From: UBA4582 sp002389265
GTDB taxonomy: Bacteria > Pseudomonadota > Gammaproteobacteria > Pseudomonadales > Azotimanducaceae
Assembly (NCBI GenBank): GCA_943788825.1
Contig: CALSRT010000007.1
Span: forward strand, 261,564 to 325,563
DNA length: 64,000 nucleotides
Direction of reading: 5' to 3'
This document shows, piece after piece, positions 36,699-44,892 of this stretch. The translations under genes were made by a program, and so were the position numbers. Below the pieces are notes generated by a model. The model worked only from the letters and a program-made list of their open reading frames with translations, was not told the origin of the DNA and did not search any database. The number at the start of each line of letters is the position of its first letter. Positions within the stretch are counted from its first letter, which is position 1.

Positions 36699-37703
36699 TC
36701 AGGACTTCAACCGCGCAATGAGTTCAGTTTGCTCATCGTCGGCCATCGAGAGTACCTGAAAGCCGGTGCGTTTGATGATGCCGCCAAAGCGTGCCTTCAT
36801 GGCATCGATAACCTCTGTAGGCGTTCCAACCAGGGCGATAGTATGGAGAATTTCATCGCTGATCAGCGCCGCCATCTCAGCCGGCTGACGACGTTTATTT
36901 AGCTGATTGAGTTCCGTCTGTAGATCACCCCAGCCGTGAACTTCCAGCACTGGACGATAAGCCTCGGTGGAGCCATAGAAGGCAATTCTATCTCGAGCGA
37001 CACCAATCGCCCGCTGAATAGACACTTCATCGACGCCAGTCGCGATGATCGGCGCATAGTCCAACTCGAATTCATCCAGTGTTCGACCACTGCGTCGCAA
37101 TCCTTCCTCAATGGCGGGCAGCGTGACTTCACGAATATATTTTTCTGATGAAAATGGATGCATAATCATGCCATCGGCCACCTCAGCAGCAACGCGAGTC
37201 ATGAGCGGCCCAGTCGCCGACAGATTGATTCTGGGGCGACCCGTCTGCACATCTTCTGGGATGAATGTCGATGGCATCAAGTTGTGAGTGTAGAATTCAC
37301 TCACAAAATCCAATCGCTGACCCTCATACCAGCAATCATAAATCGCGTGCATTGCCTCGATAAACTCCCGCATTTGCTGTGCCGCCTTGTGCCAGGGCAT
37401 GCTAAAGCGACGCTCAATATGGGGTTTGACCTGGGAGCCAAGGCCAAGCACTAGGCGACCACCTGAAAAAGCATTCAGGTCGTGAGCCAACATGGCCATC
37501 GTCATAGGATTACGTGAAAATGCCACGGCGACCGAAGTCACCAAATCCACAGTCCGGGAATGCTCGGCCGCCAGCGTCAATGCCAGGAACGGATCATGAT
37601 TGAGTTCGGCGACGCGAATCCCATCGTACCCCATTGCCTCGAGGCGTTTGGTTTCTGCTACCACGTTTTGTAGCTTACCACTGATACTGGCATCCACTTT
37701 CAT
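36699..37703 (-). CDS. LLM-class F420-dependent oxidoreductase (TIGR03617-like)
   Basis: Fourth luciferase-like protein, 334 residues. It has KRLEAMGYDGIRVAELNHDPFLALTLAAEHS, AFSRNPMTMAMLAHDLNAFSGGRLVLGLGSQVKPHIERRFSMPW and LSATGPLMTRVAAEVADGMIMHPF. This start and the HIERRFSMPW element resemble the mycobacterial probable F420-dependent subfamily, which supports F420 over FMN. It lies 122 bases upstream of the acyl-CoA dehydrogenase gene on the same strand, so the two may work on the same acyl substrate. The ATG follows AGGAGCAAGGG. Confidence 0.87.
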   Translation of the reverse strand: MKVDASISGKLQNVVAETKRLEAMGYDGIRVAELNHDPFLALTLAAEHSRTVDLVTSVAVAFSRNPMTMAMLAHDLNAFSGGRLVLGLGSQVKPHIERRFSMPWHKAAQQMREFIEAMHAIYDCWYEGQRLDFVSEFYTHNLMPSTFIPEDVQTGRPRINLSATGPLMTRVAAEVADGMIMHPFSSEKYIREVTLPAIEEGLRRSGRTLDEFELDYAPIIATGVDEVSIQRAIGVARDRIAFYGSTEAYRPVLEVHGWGDLQTELNQLNKRRQPAEMAALISDEILHTIALVGTPTEVIDAMKARFGGIIKRTGFQVLSMADDEQTELIARLKS

Positions 37704-37821
37704 CCCTTGCTCCTTAGTTTCATGACCAGGCCAGCCTGCCTGACGGTCACCACTAGCATGCCAGCATTGCTCTCAGGAATCTAAGCTCGGCACTCCAATA
37801 GCAAGTATTTTTAGTACTGAG

Positions 37822-37844
37822 CGAATTATTCCGCAGATAATTCG
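37822..37844. promoter_or_regulatory. Perfect inverted repeat in an intergenic region
   Basis: CGAATTAT and ATAATTCG separated by seven bases, in the gap between the divergent LLM and coiled-coil genes. The AT-rich dyad could be an operator for a dimeric regulator. No regulator gene is adjacent. Confidence 0.4.
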
Positions 37845-37977
37845 ACTATTTATCGCCATAAGTCACTATTTCTTCGGCGAATAAGGGTAAAATACCTTGA
37901 AATCTGCGCAGAAAACCCCATTAATAGCGCCTGCACGATAGCACCCTACATTTTGACCAACCCATCTGGAGAATTAA

Positions 37978-38700
37978 GTGGCACAACCCGCAATAACCTT
38001 GGACGTCTGGAAAGAACTCGCCATACACAATCAAATGTTGATTCATACTGTTACTGAAGCGCTGTCTATCGATCCAGACTGCGCCGATGAAGAACTCAAA
38101 GCTGCATTGGATGCTGGTGTCAAACGGATACAAGATGCGCAAACACTCGTTAGTGCGGGCGAAGAAAAAAACAAACTCGCCATCGCTGACATCGAAAAAA
38201 AGCGGCTTGTAACAGAGAATGCGAGACTCAGACTCGAAGCTGAGTTTAAAGAACTGACTGCCGAGAAAGAAAAAGTTGACGCTCTGCTTGAGGCCACCAA
38301 AAAGTCGGCTGCGGATGAAAGTACCAAGCTCAAAACTCAGCTGGAAGAGAAAACCAAAGCGCTCAAGACGATCAACACCCAACTCGGTGATACGCCACAG
38401 AATGTCACCAAGAAGCTTAAAGCGCTGAACAAGAAAAAGTTTGACGAGACGACTGCACGCCAGCGTGCGGAAGAGGAGCTTAAGGTTGCGAAGAAGGCTA
38501 AAAGCGAGCTCACAAAAGAGGCCAAAGCAGACACCGCTAAAATCGAAAAATTGATCGAGGGTTACAAGGCGTTGCAAGCCTACTGCGACAGCCAATATGA
38601 TCAACTGAAAGCCTTGATTGATGATAAAGAATCGCTGGTGACACCACCTAAGTTGGACAACGAACTGCTGGGTATTGTCGAAACAGAAGAAAGCGCCTGA
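37978..38700 (+). CDS. Coiled-coil protein of unknown function
   Basis: Soluble, highly charged protein of 240 residues that starts at a GTG with GGAG upstream. Residues about 60-205 are almost all Glu/Lys/Ala/Leu with heptad spacing, for example EKKRLVTENARLRLEAEFKE and RAEEELKVAKKAKSELTKE, so a long coiled coil is predicted. A short N-terminal region (TLDVWKELAIHNQMLIHT) and a C-terminal tail with YCDSQYDQLKALIDDKESL flank it. No signal peptide or membrane segment. No family is recognised; it could be structural or an adaptor. Confidence 0.78.
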   Translation: MAQPAITLDVWKELAIHNQMLIHTVTEALSIDPDCADEELKAALDAGVKRIQDAQTLVSAGEEKNKLAIADIEKKRLVTENARLRLEAEFKELTAEKEKVDALLEATKKSAADESTKLKTQLEEKTKALKTINTQLGDTPQNVTKKLKALNKKKFDETTARQRAEEELKVAKKAKSELTKEAKADTAKIEKLIEGYKALQAYCDSQYDQLKALIDDKESLVTPPKLDNELLGIVETEESA

Positions 38701-38753
38701 TAAACCGTCTCTGTGCTATGGCGCCTTGGCGCCTGGCGCAGACTGACTATTAC

Positions 38754-38811
38754 CGCGTTGACCTACCCCTTGATTACCCCGTTGACTTCCCTTACCCCCG
38801 TTGACTTACCA
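38754..38811 (+). repeat. Degenerate tandem repeat between convergent genes
   Basis: Three imperfect copies of CGTTGACYTMCC (near 38756, 38780 and 38799) lie between the coiled-coil gene and the UPF0182 stop. They are irregularly spaced (about 19-24 bases). Confidence 0.55.
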
Positions 38812-41562
38812 CTATTGATCGTCTTCCCTTAACGCCAGCTCAACCAATTGCCCGAGGTTATCGCTGAGTGCCTGCAGATGCTCAGCCGCCTGCTGAAACT
38901 CCCCCTTGCCCTGCGCCGACAAATAGCCCTTGAACGACTCTGCAGCTTGCAGCACGATAGCAGCTTGGCTTTGAACCCCCACAACGGACCTACCATTCAC
39001 GGCGACAAGTCCTTCAAGAGCTTTATCAAACGTGGTCGCATAGCTGAGTTGATCGCCGTACATCACCGCCACCAGTCGTAACTCAGGATATGCGGCAGTT
39101 TCTGCCCGCAAATAGATGGGTTCAACATAGAGCAACGAATTATCTACCGGTATCGCCAATACATTGCCGCGAATCACCTCCGAACCCTGCTGATCCCAAA
39201 GGGTTAACTGGCCAGAGAGAAATGGGTCTTGATCAATCTTGGTTTCCACCTGCTGAGGACCAAGCATCCGCTTATCCTTGGGGAAATTATAGGCGAGCAA
39301 ACGTCCGTAATTATCACCATCCGATAAGCCTGCGATCCAACCAATCAGCACCTGCTTGTTCTTTGGCGTAAAGGGCAATATGACGACAAACTCGGCCCGA
39401 TCAGAGCCAGGTAGTTCCCACATCACATAATAGGGTTCCACAGGCACGATCTTCTTATAATGTTTTTCTGTCGCCCTAACCCATAGATCCTCCTGGTTGT
39501 AGAACACCTCGGGGTCTGACATATGATATTGGCTATAGATCAAGCCCTGCACTAGCAAAAAGTCATTGGGATACCGAACATGATCGCGTAATCCCTGAGG
39601 CATATCCGCTTTTGGTTTCAACAAACCCGGAAACACCTTGTGCCAGCTTTGAATAATCGGATCATCGTCTTCAAAAATATAAAAATCCACGCTGCCACTA
39701 TAAGCGTCCACCACGGCTTTGACGGAATTACGCACATAATTCACGCCATCTAGGCTTTGAATGGTCCGTCGACCTTCACCACGGGAATCGAACGCCTGAC
39801 TGTAAGGGTAATAATCGGAAGTTGTATAGCCGTCAATAATCCAAACAAGACGACCCTCATGGGCGACGATATAAGGGTCAGCATCGAAGGTTAAGAAGGG
39901 CGCCAGACGCTCAACGCGTTTAGATATTTGCCGATGAAACAGCACCCGACTTTCGGTGGTAGGATAACTTGAAAACAGCAAAACACTGCCGTCAAACTTC
40001 CAACCAAACAATAATTTGCGCCAAAAATTACTCAATCTTACGCCACCCTCACCCTGATAACGTGTGTAAACATTGTTATCACCGCTTGGGTAGTCAAATT
40101 CTGCTTCCTGGGTATTGACGATCACCGGTTCGGTCGTCAATTCCCCATAGTAAATTTCGGGTCGGGTTACAGCCAACTCCAGGGCACTGGCTACTGGCGG
40201 GATATCCTTAACTAACAAATTCGGTAAGCCCTGCTCCGTAAAATCACTCACGGCCGCAGCGGTGTAACCGTATCCATGGGTGTACTTAATGCGCTTGTTA
40301 ACGAATGTCTGACTCTGGAGCGGCAGATTGTCCTGAGCCAATTCTCTGGCCGAAACCATCACCTGCCGATAGCGATCTCCAATCGTATAACGGTCAATAT
40401 CTACATCAACGAATTCATAATACAGCCGAATTTCTTGAAACTGGCGATACACCGCATCGAGTGCTCGCCAGTCCCAGAGACGAACTTCTGACAATAGATT
40501 TTGGTTATTCTCGATGGTTTTACGATCAAAGGACTTGGAGGCTGTAAACGCCTTGGCTTCAATTTTATCCAGTCGAAAACCTTGCCGAGTAAAGTCAATA
40601 TTGTTGGCGATATAAGGCTTTTCAAAGCTGATTTCGTTGGGCTTGACCACCAACCATTGCACCAGTACCGGCACCACAACCAACACCAGGAGACTGACCA
40701 GTGCAATACTCGACCAGACCACCGCCATCGCTGCGATTGCCGACCTACGTACTGCCAGCCAGTGGTCCAGCTTCTGACTCATGGACCGCCTAAAGCCACC
40801 GAACAAGGGCAACAAACCCACGAGTACATAGCCCAACGCGACAATCAATAAAGCCGGGTACAACACATGAACATCAACCCACCCCGGACCTTGTACCACG
40901 CCCCAGGCAGAATACAGCAGATGAAACACCCCCAACACCATACCGGCACCAAGCACCCAGGCAAAACCTGCGTTGGCCATGGGCAACACCAATCGATGTC
41001 CTTGCATCTCCACCACATGACGAAAACGAATGCCGCCACCGAACTCCCAGACCAATAGGGCGGCCATCAAAGCCACCGATGCAACAAATAGCAGCAACCA
41101 AAAGACACTATCAAGTAGCGGCAGAATGAATAGGTAGAAGCTGGTATGCAGTTGCAACATGGGTTCGACAGTGTCGGTGGCGACACCATAGATGAACAAC
41201 TGGAGCAGCAGGTAGTGCTGCAACCCCCAGACAACCCCTGCCAGCACACCAATGCCGGCCACTAGCCGACGTAAGTGAGTGCCCGCATACAAGGCCAGAA
41301 TAAAACCCATGCCGCCAGCCAATAGGCCGCCACCCAACACAGCAGAGACTTGGGCCAGCAATAGCCGCCAGAAACGGGATTCATATCCCTGACTGACAAA
41401 CCAGAGCCACTCACCCCAGATATCCATCAGAACGAACAACCCAGCCGTCATCAGTAACAGGAGTACACCAACGCTCTGGCGCAGGGTGCTATCCCGGTCA
41501 ATCCCTGACTGGAGAAGTTTAGCACCGAAGAAAATCAGGATAACCAACGCGAGTATATACAT
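38812..41562 (-). CDS. UPF0182-family large membrane protein
   Basis: Protein of 916 residues. The first 300 contain about seven hydrophobic segments, starting MYILALVILIFFGAKLL. A long soluble, probably extracytoplasmic part follows with family stretches RLWDWRALDAVYRQFQEIR, YEFVDVDIDRY, VMVSARELA, FVNKRIKYTHGYGYTAA, and YPNDFLLVQGLIYSQYHM. UPF0182 proteins are common in actinobacteria and cyanobacteria and have no established function. The conserved tyrosine/aspartate-rich motifs in the soluble part are intact. It stands alone on its strand. Confidence 0.9.
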   Translation of the reverse strand: MYILALVILIFFGAKLLQSGIDRDSTLRQSVGVLLLLMTAGLFVLMDIWGEWLWFVSQGYESRFWRLLLAQVSAVLGGGLLAGGMGFILALYAGTHLRRLVAGIGVLAGVVWGLQHYLLLQLFIYGVATDTVEPMLQLHTSFYLFILPLLDSVFWLLLFVASVALMAALLVWEFGGGIRFRHVVEMQGHRLVLPMANAGFAWVLGAGMVLGVFHLLYSAWGVVQGPGWVDVHVLYPALLIVALGYVLVGLLPLFGGFRRSMSQKLDHWLAVRRSAIAAMAVVWSSIALVSLLVLVVVPVLVQWLVVKPNEISFEKPYIANNIDFTRQGFRLDKIEAKAFTASKSFDRKTIENNQNLLSEVRLWDWRALDAVYRQFQEIRLYYEFVDVDIDRYTIGDRYRQVMVSARELAQDNLPLQSQTFVNKRIKYTHGYGYTAAAVSDFTEQGLPNLLVKDIPPVASALELAVTRPEIYYGELTTEPVIVNTQEAEFDYPSGDNNVYTRYQGEGGVRLSNFWRKLLFGWKFDGSVLLFSSYPTTESRVLFHRQISKRVERLAPFLTFDADPYIVAHEGRLVWIIDGYTTSDYYPYSQAFDSRGEGRRTIQSLDGVNYVRNSVKAVVDAYSGSVDFYIFEDDDPIIQSWHKVFPGLLKPKADMPQGLRDHVRYPNDFLLVQGLIYSQYHMSDPEVFYNQEDLWVRATEKHYKKIVPVEPYYVMWELPGSDRAEFVVILPFTPKNKQVLIGWIAGLSDGDNYGRLLAYNFPKDKRMLGPQQVETKIDQDPFLSGQLTLWDQQGSEVIRGNVLAIPVDNSLLYVEPIYLRAETAAYPELRLVAVMYGDQLSYATTFDKALEGLVAVNGRSVVGVQSQAAIVLQAAESFKGYLSAQGKGEFQQAAEHLQALSDNLGQLVELALREDDQ

Positions 41563-41773
41563 TCCAAACTTTTAACATACTCAGCTACCGCGCTCTTGAC
41601 CTGCCTCAAACGAGCTGCAAACTCTCAACTAATTCGTCTCGTCAGCAGCGCACACCAACGTTTAGCTGGGGCTCATGCATTCTTCCACTAAGGTTTTTAA
41701 CTAACGGCGACAGAGCACTCCCACTCTATAGTCTTTGGCATCCTCAGGCACGGTCATCGCCAAGATGCCAGCC

Positions 41774-41820
41774 GCAGTGAATTCAATCACAGGGAATTCA
41801 ATCGCAGTGGAATTCAACCG
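41774..41820 (+). repeat. Imperfect 15-bp repeat, three copies
   Basis: GCAGTGAATTCAATC, CAGGGAATTCAATC and GCAGTGGAATTCAACC in a row between the UPF0182 gene and the cupin-like gene. Confidence 0.65.
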
Positions 41821-41948
41821 TGGTAAGGGGCTTGCCATAGACCCCGCCCCTGAATCAAAAATTGATCTGCGGGTAATAAACGGCGAGAATAGCAACCTTC
41901 AGACATTGAGCTCGGTGAAAAATTAACCCAGTTTGCATCGTCCCTTTA

Positions 41949-42009
41949 CTTAGACGACGCTTACCTAGACGACGCCTACCTAGACGACGCCTACCTAGAC
42001 GACGCCTAA
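41949..42009 (+). repeat. 15-bp tandem repeat, four copies
   Basis: Four copies of CTTAGACGACGCYTAC / CTAGACGACGCCTAC, period 15, nearly identical. No coding function evident. Confidence 0.85.
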
Positions 42010-42125
42010 CTGACAGCCACCAGCATAACTGGTTAACAATAACTGGCGCTCGGGTCCTCGAGCATACAGCAGGCGTGGCGGCGAACATCAAGCAGGGTGC
42101 GTTTCAGTAACTCTGTAGACAGCAC

Positions 42126-42187
42126 TGACAACGAATTGGGCAACGTATTGAGCAATAAATTGAGCAATGAATTGAGCAACGAGTTGA
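42126..42187 (+). repeat. 12-bp tandem repeat, five copies
   Basis: Five degenerate copies of AACGAATTGAGC, period 12, so it keeps one reading frame (LSNE). The frame stays open into the TAATG at 42247-42251. Confidence 0.8.
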
Positions 42188-42269
42188 TTAAAGGGATGCG
42201 CGAAGTACAGAGGCTGTATCAATTTTCGAGCACCGCCAACTCAATCTAATGGATTCAATCAGGTTTAAA

Positions 42270-42731
42270 ATGACTGAACGAAACAACCAAGAACAGCCTC
42301 GCCAAGAGCCACAAAGATCTATTTTTCAGCCACAACGGCGGGCTGATCTAGAGCTCGTGGGATACCTGCATCGCTGGTGCGTCAAGCCACGGAGCAAGGG
42401 TGAAAACCAGTACCTGCATCATATTTTGGCACCGGATTATCCCGTCCTGCATGACCATCCTTGGCACTTCAAATCGATCATTCTCAGTGGCGGCTACACG
42501 GAAATGACCCCCAGCGGCCCTATCACCCACGTTGCTGGCGATGTCTATACCCGGCAGGCCACCGACCTGCACTATATTGCCGAAGTCACGGCCAACACCT
42601 GGTCGATGGTGTTTACCGGGCCGACTATCCGAGACTGGGGATTCCTGCATCAGGATCTATGGATTTCGCACGCCGACTTCACCGAACGTCGAGTCGAGAG
42701 TATTACGCGCAACGGCTATGACGAGGCCTAA
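42270..42731 (+). CDS. Cupin-like protein of unknown function
   Basis: Protein of about 153 residues with a probable cupin barrel. The motif YPVLHDHPWHFKSIILSGGY contains the His pair and the glycine turn typical of a metal-binding cupin. WSMVFTGPTIRDWGF follows near the C-terminus, where such proteins carry the second motif. An N-terminal polar stretch (RNNQEQPRQEPQR) is poorly structured. The ATG at 42270 is chosen because AGG precedes it; ATG 42249 is an alternative. It overlaps the convergent reductase gene by four bases at the stops. Substrate unknown. Confidence 0.72.
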   Translation: MTERNNQEQPRQEPQRSIFQPQRRADLELVGYLHRWCVKPRSKGENQYLHHILAPDYPVLHDHPWHFKSIILSGGYTEMTPSGPITHVAGDVYTRQATDLHYIAEVTANTWSMVFTGPTIRDWGFLHQDLWISHADFTERRVESITRNGYDEA

Positions 42732-43765
42732 CTAATCGGCGCGTCGGCAATCTTCAACAGTTGCTTGCCAACATTTTTACCCTCAAACAGGCGCATAAAT
42801 GTTTTCGGCGTATTTTCGATGCCGTGCTGAATATCTTCGGCATGCTTGAGCTCACCGGATGCAATCCAACCTGACAAATCCGCAATCGCCCGACCCGCCT
42901 GAGCCAGGTAATCGATAACAATAAAACCCTGCATAGTGCAGCGCCGAATAACCAGTTGCATGTAGTTTCTTGGCCCCGCCGGCAACTCGGCTTCGTTGTA
43001 TGCAGATATGCCGCCACATAACACGATGCGACCATTTTGCGCCATGTTGAGCAACGCACTATCCAGAATCTCACCGCCGACATTATCAAAAAACACATTG
43101 ATGCCCGCCGGACACTCCTCGCGCAGACGCTGTTGAACATCTTCATGCTTGTAATCTATCGCAACATCAAAGCCCAGCTCATTCACCAGCCAGTCGCATT
43201 TCTGCTGACCACCGGCGATACCCACGACTTTGCTTGCACCCTTAATTCGAGCAATCTGCCCGGCGACGGAACCTGTCGCACCGGCTGCGCCTGAGACCAC
43301 CACCACATCACCCGCCTGGGGCTTGCCAATATCGAGCATCCCGAAATAAGCCGTCAGGCCCGTTGCACCCAGGACACTGAGCAACAAGATCGGTGGTACC
43401 CCCGCCGGAATTTTGCTCACCGCACCCATCATGCCTGGCTGACCGTCGTTTATCGCATATTCCTGCCAGCCCAGGGTGCCGGAAACATAGTCGCCAACGG
43501 CATAATCCGGGTGCTGTGACTCGATCACCTGCCCCACTGTCGCAGAGCGCATGACCTCGCCAATTTGTACCGGTGGGACATAACTTTCTTCCGGGTTGAT
43601 CCAGCCACGCATGGCGGGTTCAAACGCCAAATAGAGGTTACGAATCAAAAATTCACCCGCCTGTATTTCCCGCACGGGGGTTCTGACGTATTCGAAGTCA
43701 CTTTCCTTGACCATGCCTTGCGGCCGTGAGGCCAGCAACCATTGGCCATTCATTCTATTCGACAT
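42728..43765 (-). CDS. NADP-dependent zinc-free double-bond reductase (MDR superfamily)
   Basis: Medium-chain reductase of 345 residues like curcumin reductase CurA or leukotriene B4 12-hydroxydehydrogenase. It lacks the zinc ligands of alcohol dehydrogenases. Motifs are YLAFEPAMRGWI near the N-terminus and VVVVSGAAGATGSVAGQIARI (NADP-binding loop), plus VFFDNVGGEILDSALLNM and QGFIVIDY. It would reduce alpha,beta-unsaturated aldehydes or ketones. GGAG is placed seven bases before the ATG. It follows the predicted selenoprotein gene by 50 bases on the same strand. Confidence 0.92.
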   Translation of the reverse strand: MSNRMNGQWLLASRPQGMVKESDFEYVRTPVREIQAGEFLIRNLYLAFEPAMRGWINPEESYVPPVQIGEVMRSATVGQVIESQHPDYAVGDYVSGTLGWQEYAINDGQPGMMGAVSKIPAGVPPILLLSVLGATGLTAYFGMLDIGKPQAGDVVVVSGAAGATGSVAGQIARIKGASKVVGIAGGQQKCDWLVNELGFDVAIDYKHEDVQQRLREECPAGINVFFDNVGGEILDSALLNMAQNGRIVLCGGISAYNEAELPAGPRNYMQLVIRRCTMQGFIVIDYLAQAGRAIADLSGWIASGELKHAEDIQHGIENTPKTFMRLFEGKNVGKQLLKIADAPIS

Positions 43766-43815
43766 TCAAGTTCTCCTGGTTTATTTGCGCCTCACATTGA
43801 ATTCAGCCGACGAGC

Positions 43816-44865
43816 TCAGGCCGAGTCATCAACCCCCGCAATGGGCTGATAGTAATGATAGCCAGCTCGAGCGGCGACTCGCTGCTGCCAGTTACTGCGG
43901 GCCTGGTCTTCACCCTCAAAGATCCAGTTTTGCCGATGGTAGTTCCAGCTGGCTGGATTCAGCCTGCCGGCCTCATCCATATACTGAGTCGCCTTGGCTC
44001 TTTGACCGCGCTGCTGGAAATAAACCCCCAGTTTAAAGTTCGCCTCGGCAAGCCCTTCATCTTGGGTCGGCACACGCAAATGCTGCTGCGCTAAGGGGTC
44101 TTTGACATAGGGGCTGTCTGCCCCCTTTTCCATCCAATCACGCACTAGCGTGACATAGTCGTCTCGACCGAAGGAAATACCGGGCATTTCATGCTTCTCA
44201 GCATAACTGCCTTCATCAATTCGAACAATCTGCTGCTGCTCGTCAATCCAGACCGTCGAGGGTACATTCACCAGATTATACAAGGAGCTGATGGTATGGG
44301 ATTCGTCGATCAGTTGCACATAGGTACTATTGGCCGCGTCAATAAACTGCCCGGCGGCGGCTTCACCGCCCGTATCCTCAGCGACACCGATGACCACAAG
44401 GCCCTGACCTGCAAATTCTTCATAAATTGTCTGCCAACCTGACAGATCAAAGCGGCATCCTCACCAAGAGGCCCAGGTCATTAATATAACTTTTTTATCG
44501 GCATACAGGGACAGGCTGACGGGCTGACCTGCTCGATCCACCAGATCGAAATCCGGCGCCTGACCTTGCGCAAAGCGCTGTCGAACAGCAGCAATGGGAC
44601 CCAAACTGATCACGTCTTCATCCTGCACCAGCCCTTGCTCCAGCTTTGCCGCAACGGCCTGCAGATTCACTTCGCCGTCGGTATGAATGGCTTTGCCTTG
44701 TGCCGGCAGCAGCGGGATGCAGGCGTCACCATAACAGGCGCCTTCTGGCTTAAACTCAAATCCTGTCAGCGCCGCCAACTCCGCCGCCGGGATCCAGGTG
44801 GCATTCCCAACTTCTCGACTCGTGACCTGGCGAATCTGGTCGTTGTATAGCAAGGTGACACTCAT
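43816..44865 (-). CDS. Predicted selenocysteine-containing thioredoxin-fold (TlpA/ResA-like) protein
   Basis: The frame is open from ATG 44865 to the stop at 43816 except for one in-frame TGA (44461-44463), read here as selenocysteine 135. The full product is 349 residues. Sec sits at the redox site: MTWASW-U-GCRFDLSGW. It is preceded by the redoxin entry APDFDLVDRAGQPVSLSLY and followed by GLVVIGVAEDT and VNVPSTVWIDEQ, which contains the cis-proline. Codons on both sides keep the same frame, which a chance stop would not explain as neatly. An N-terminal domain (1-95) has EGACYGDACIPL with two Cys; a helical C-terminal third follows. AGGAG is present before the ATG. It is probably a peroxide- or disulfide-reducing enzyme. 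Confidence 0.85.
44430..44463 (-). promoter_or_regulatory. Candidate bacterial SECIS hairpin with its UGA
   Basis: Minus-strand TGA at 44461-44463, then 14 bases, then a 6-bp stem TCTGTC/GGCAGA (one G-T pair) closing the 5-base loop AGGTT. The loop starts 20 bases after the UGA. Bacterial SECIS elements put a short stem with a G-rich apical loop about 16-37 bases after the UGA, as in fdhF, whose loop is AGGTCT. The stem-loop is inside the coding region, as expected in bacteria. Confidence 0.65.
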
Positions 44866-44892
44866 CTTCTCTCTCCTACCTGGAATCCTGTT

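Larger units (their letters stand above)
41563..42269. other. Gene-poor interval rich in short tandem repeats
   Basis: About 700 bases with three separate microrepeat arrays (listed separately). A short open frame from GTG 42100 to TAA 42247-42249 ends on the TAATG that forms an alternative start of the next gene; it encodes repeats of LSNELSN. It has no recognisable domain and is not called as a gene. Confidence 0.45.

Noticed and set aside
37921..38604. 227-codon minus-strand frame rich in Phe and Leu opposite the coiled-coil gene
   Set aside because: The F/L-rich pattern is the mirror of Lys/Glu codons on the plus strand; the plus-strand frame has a ribosome site and sensible coiled-coil composition.
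44461..44463. In-frame TGA as an ordinary nonsense mutation or a gene split
   Set aside because: Both halves keep the same frame, the codon sits exactly at the redox site, and a SECIS-like hairpin follows. The two-gene reading would leave half a thioredoxin fold on each side.
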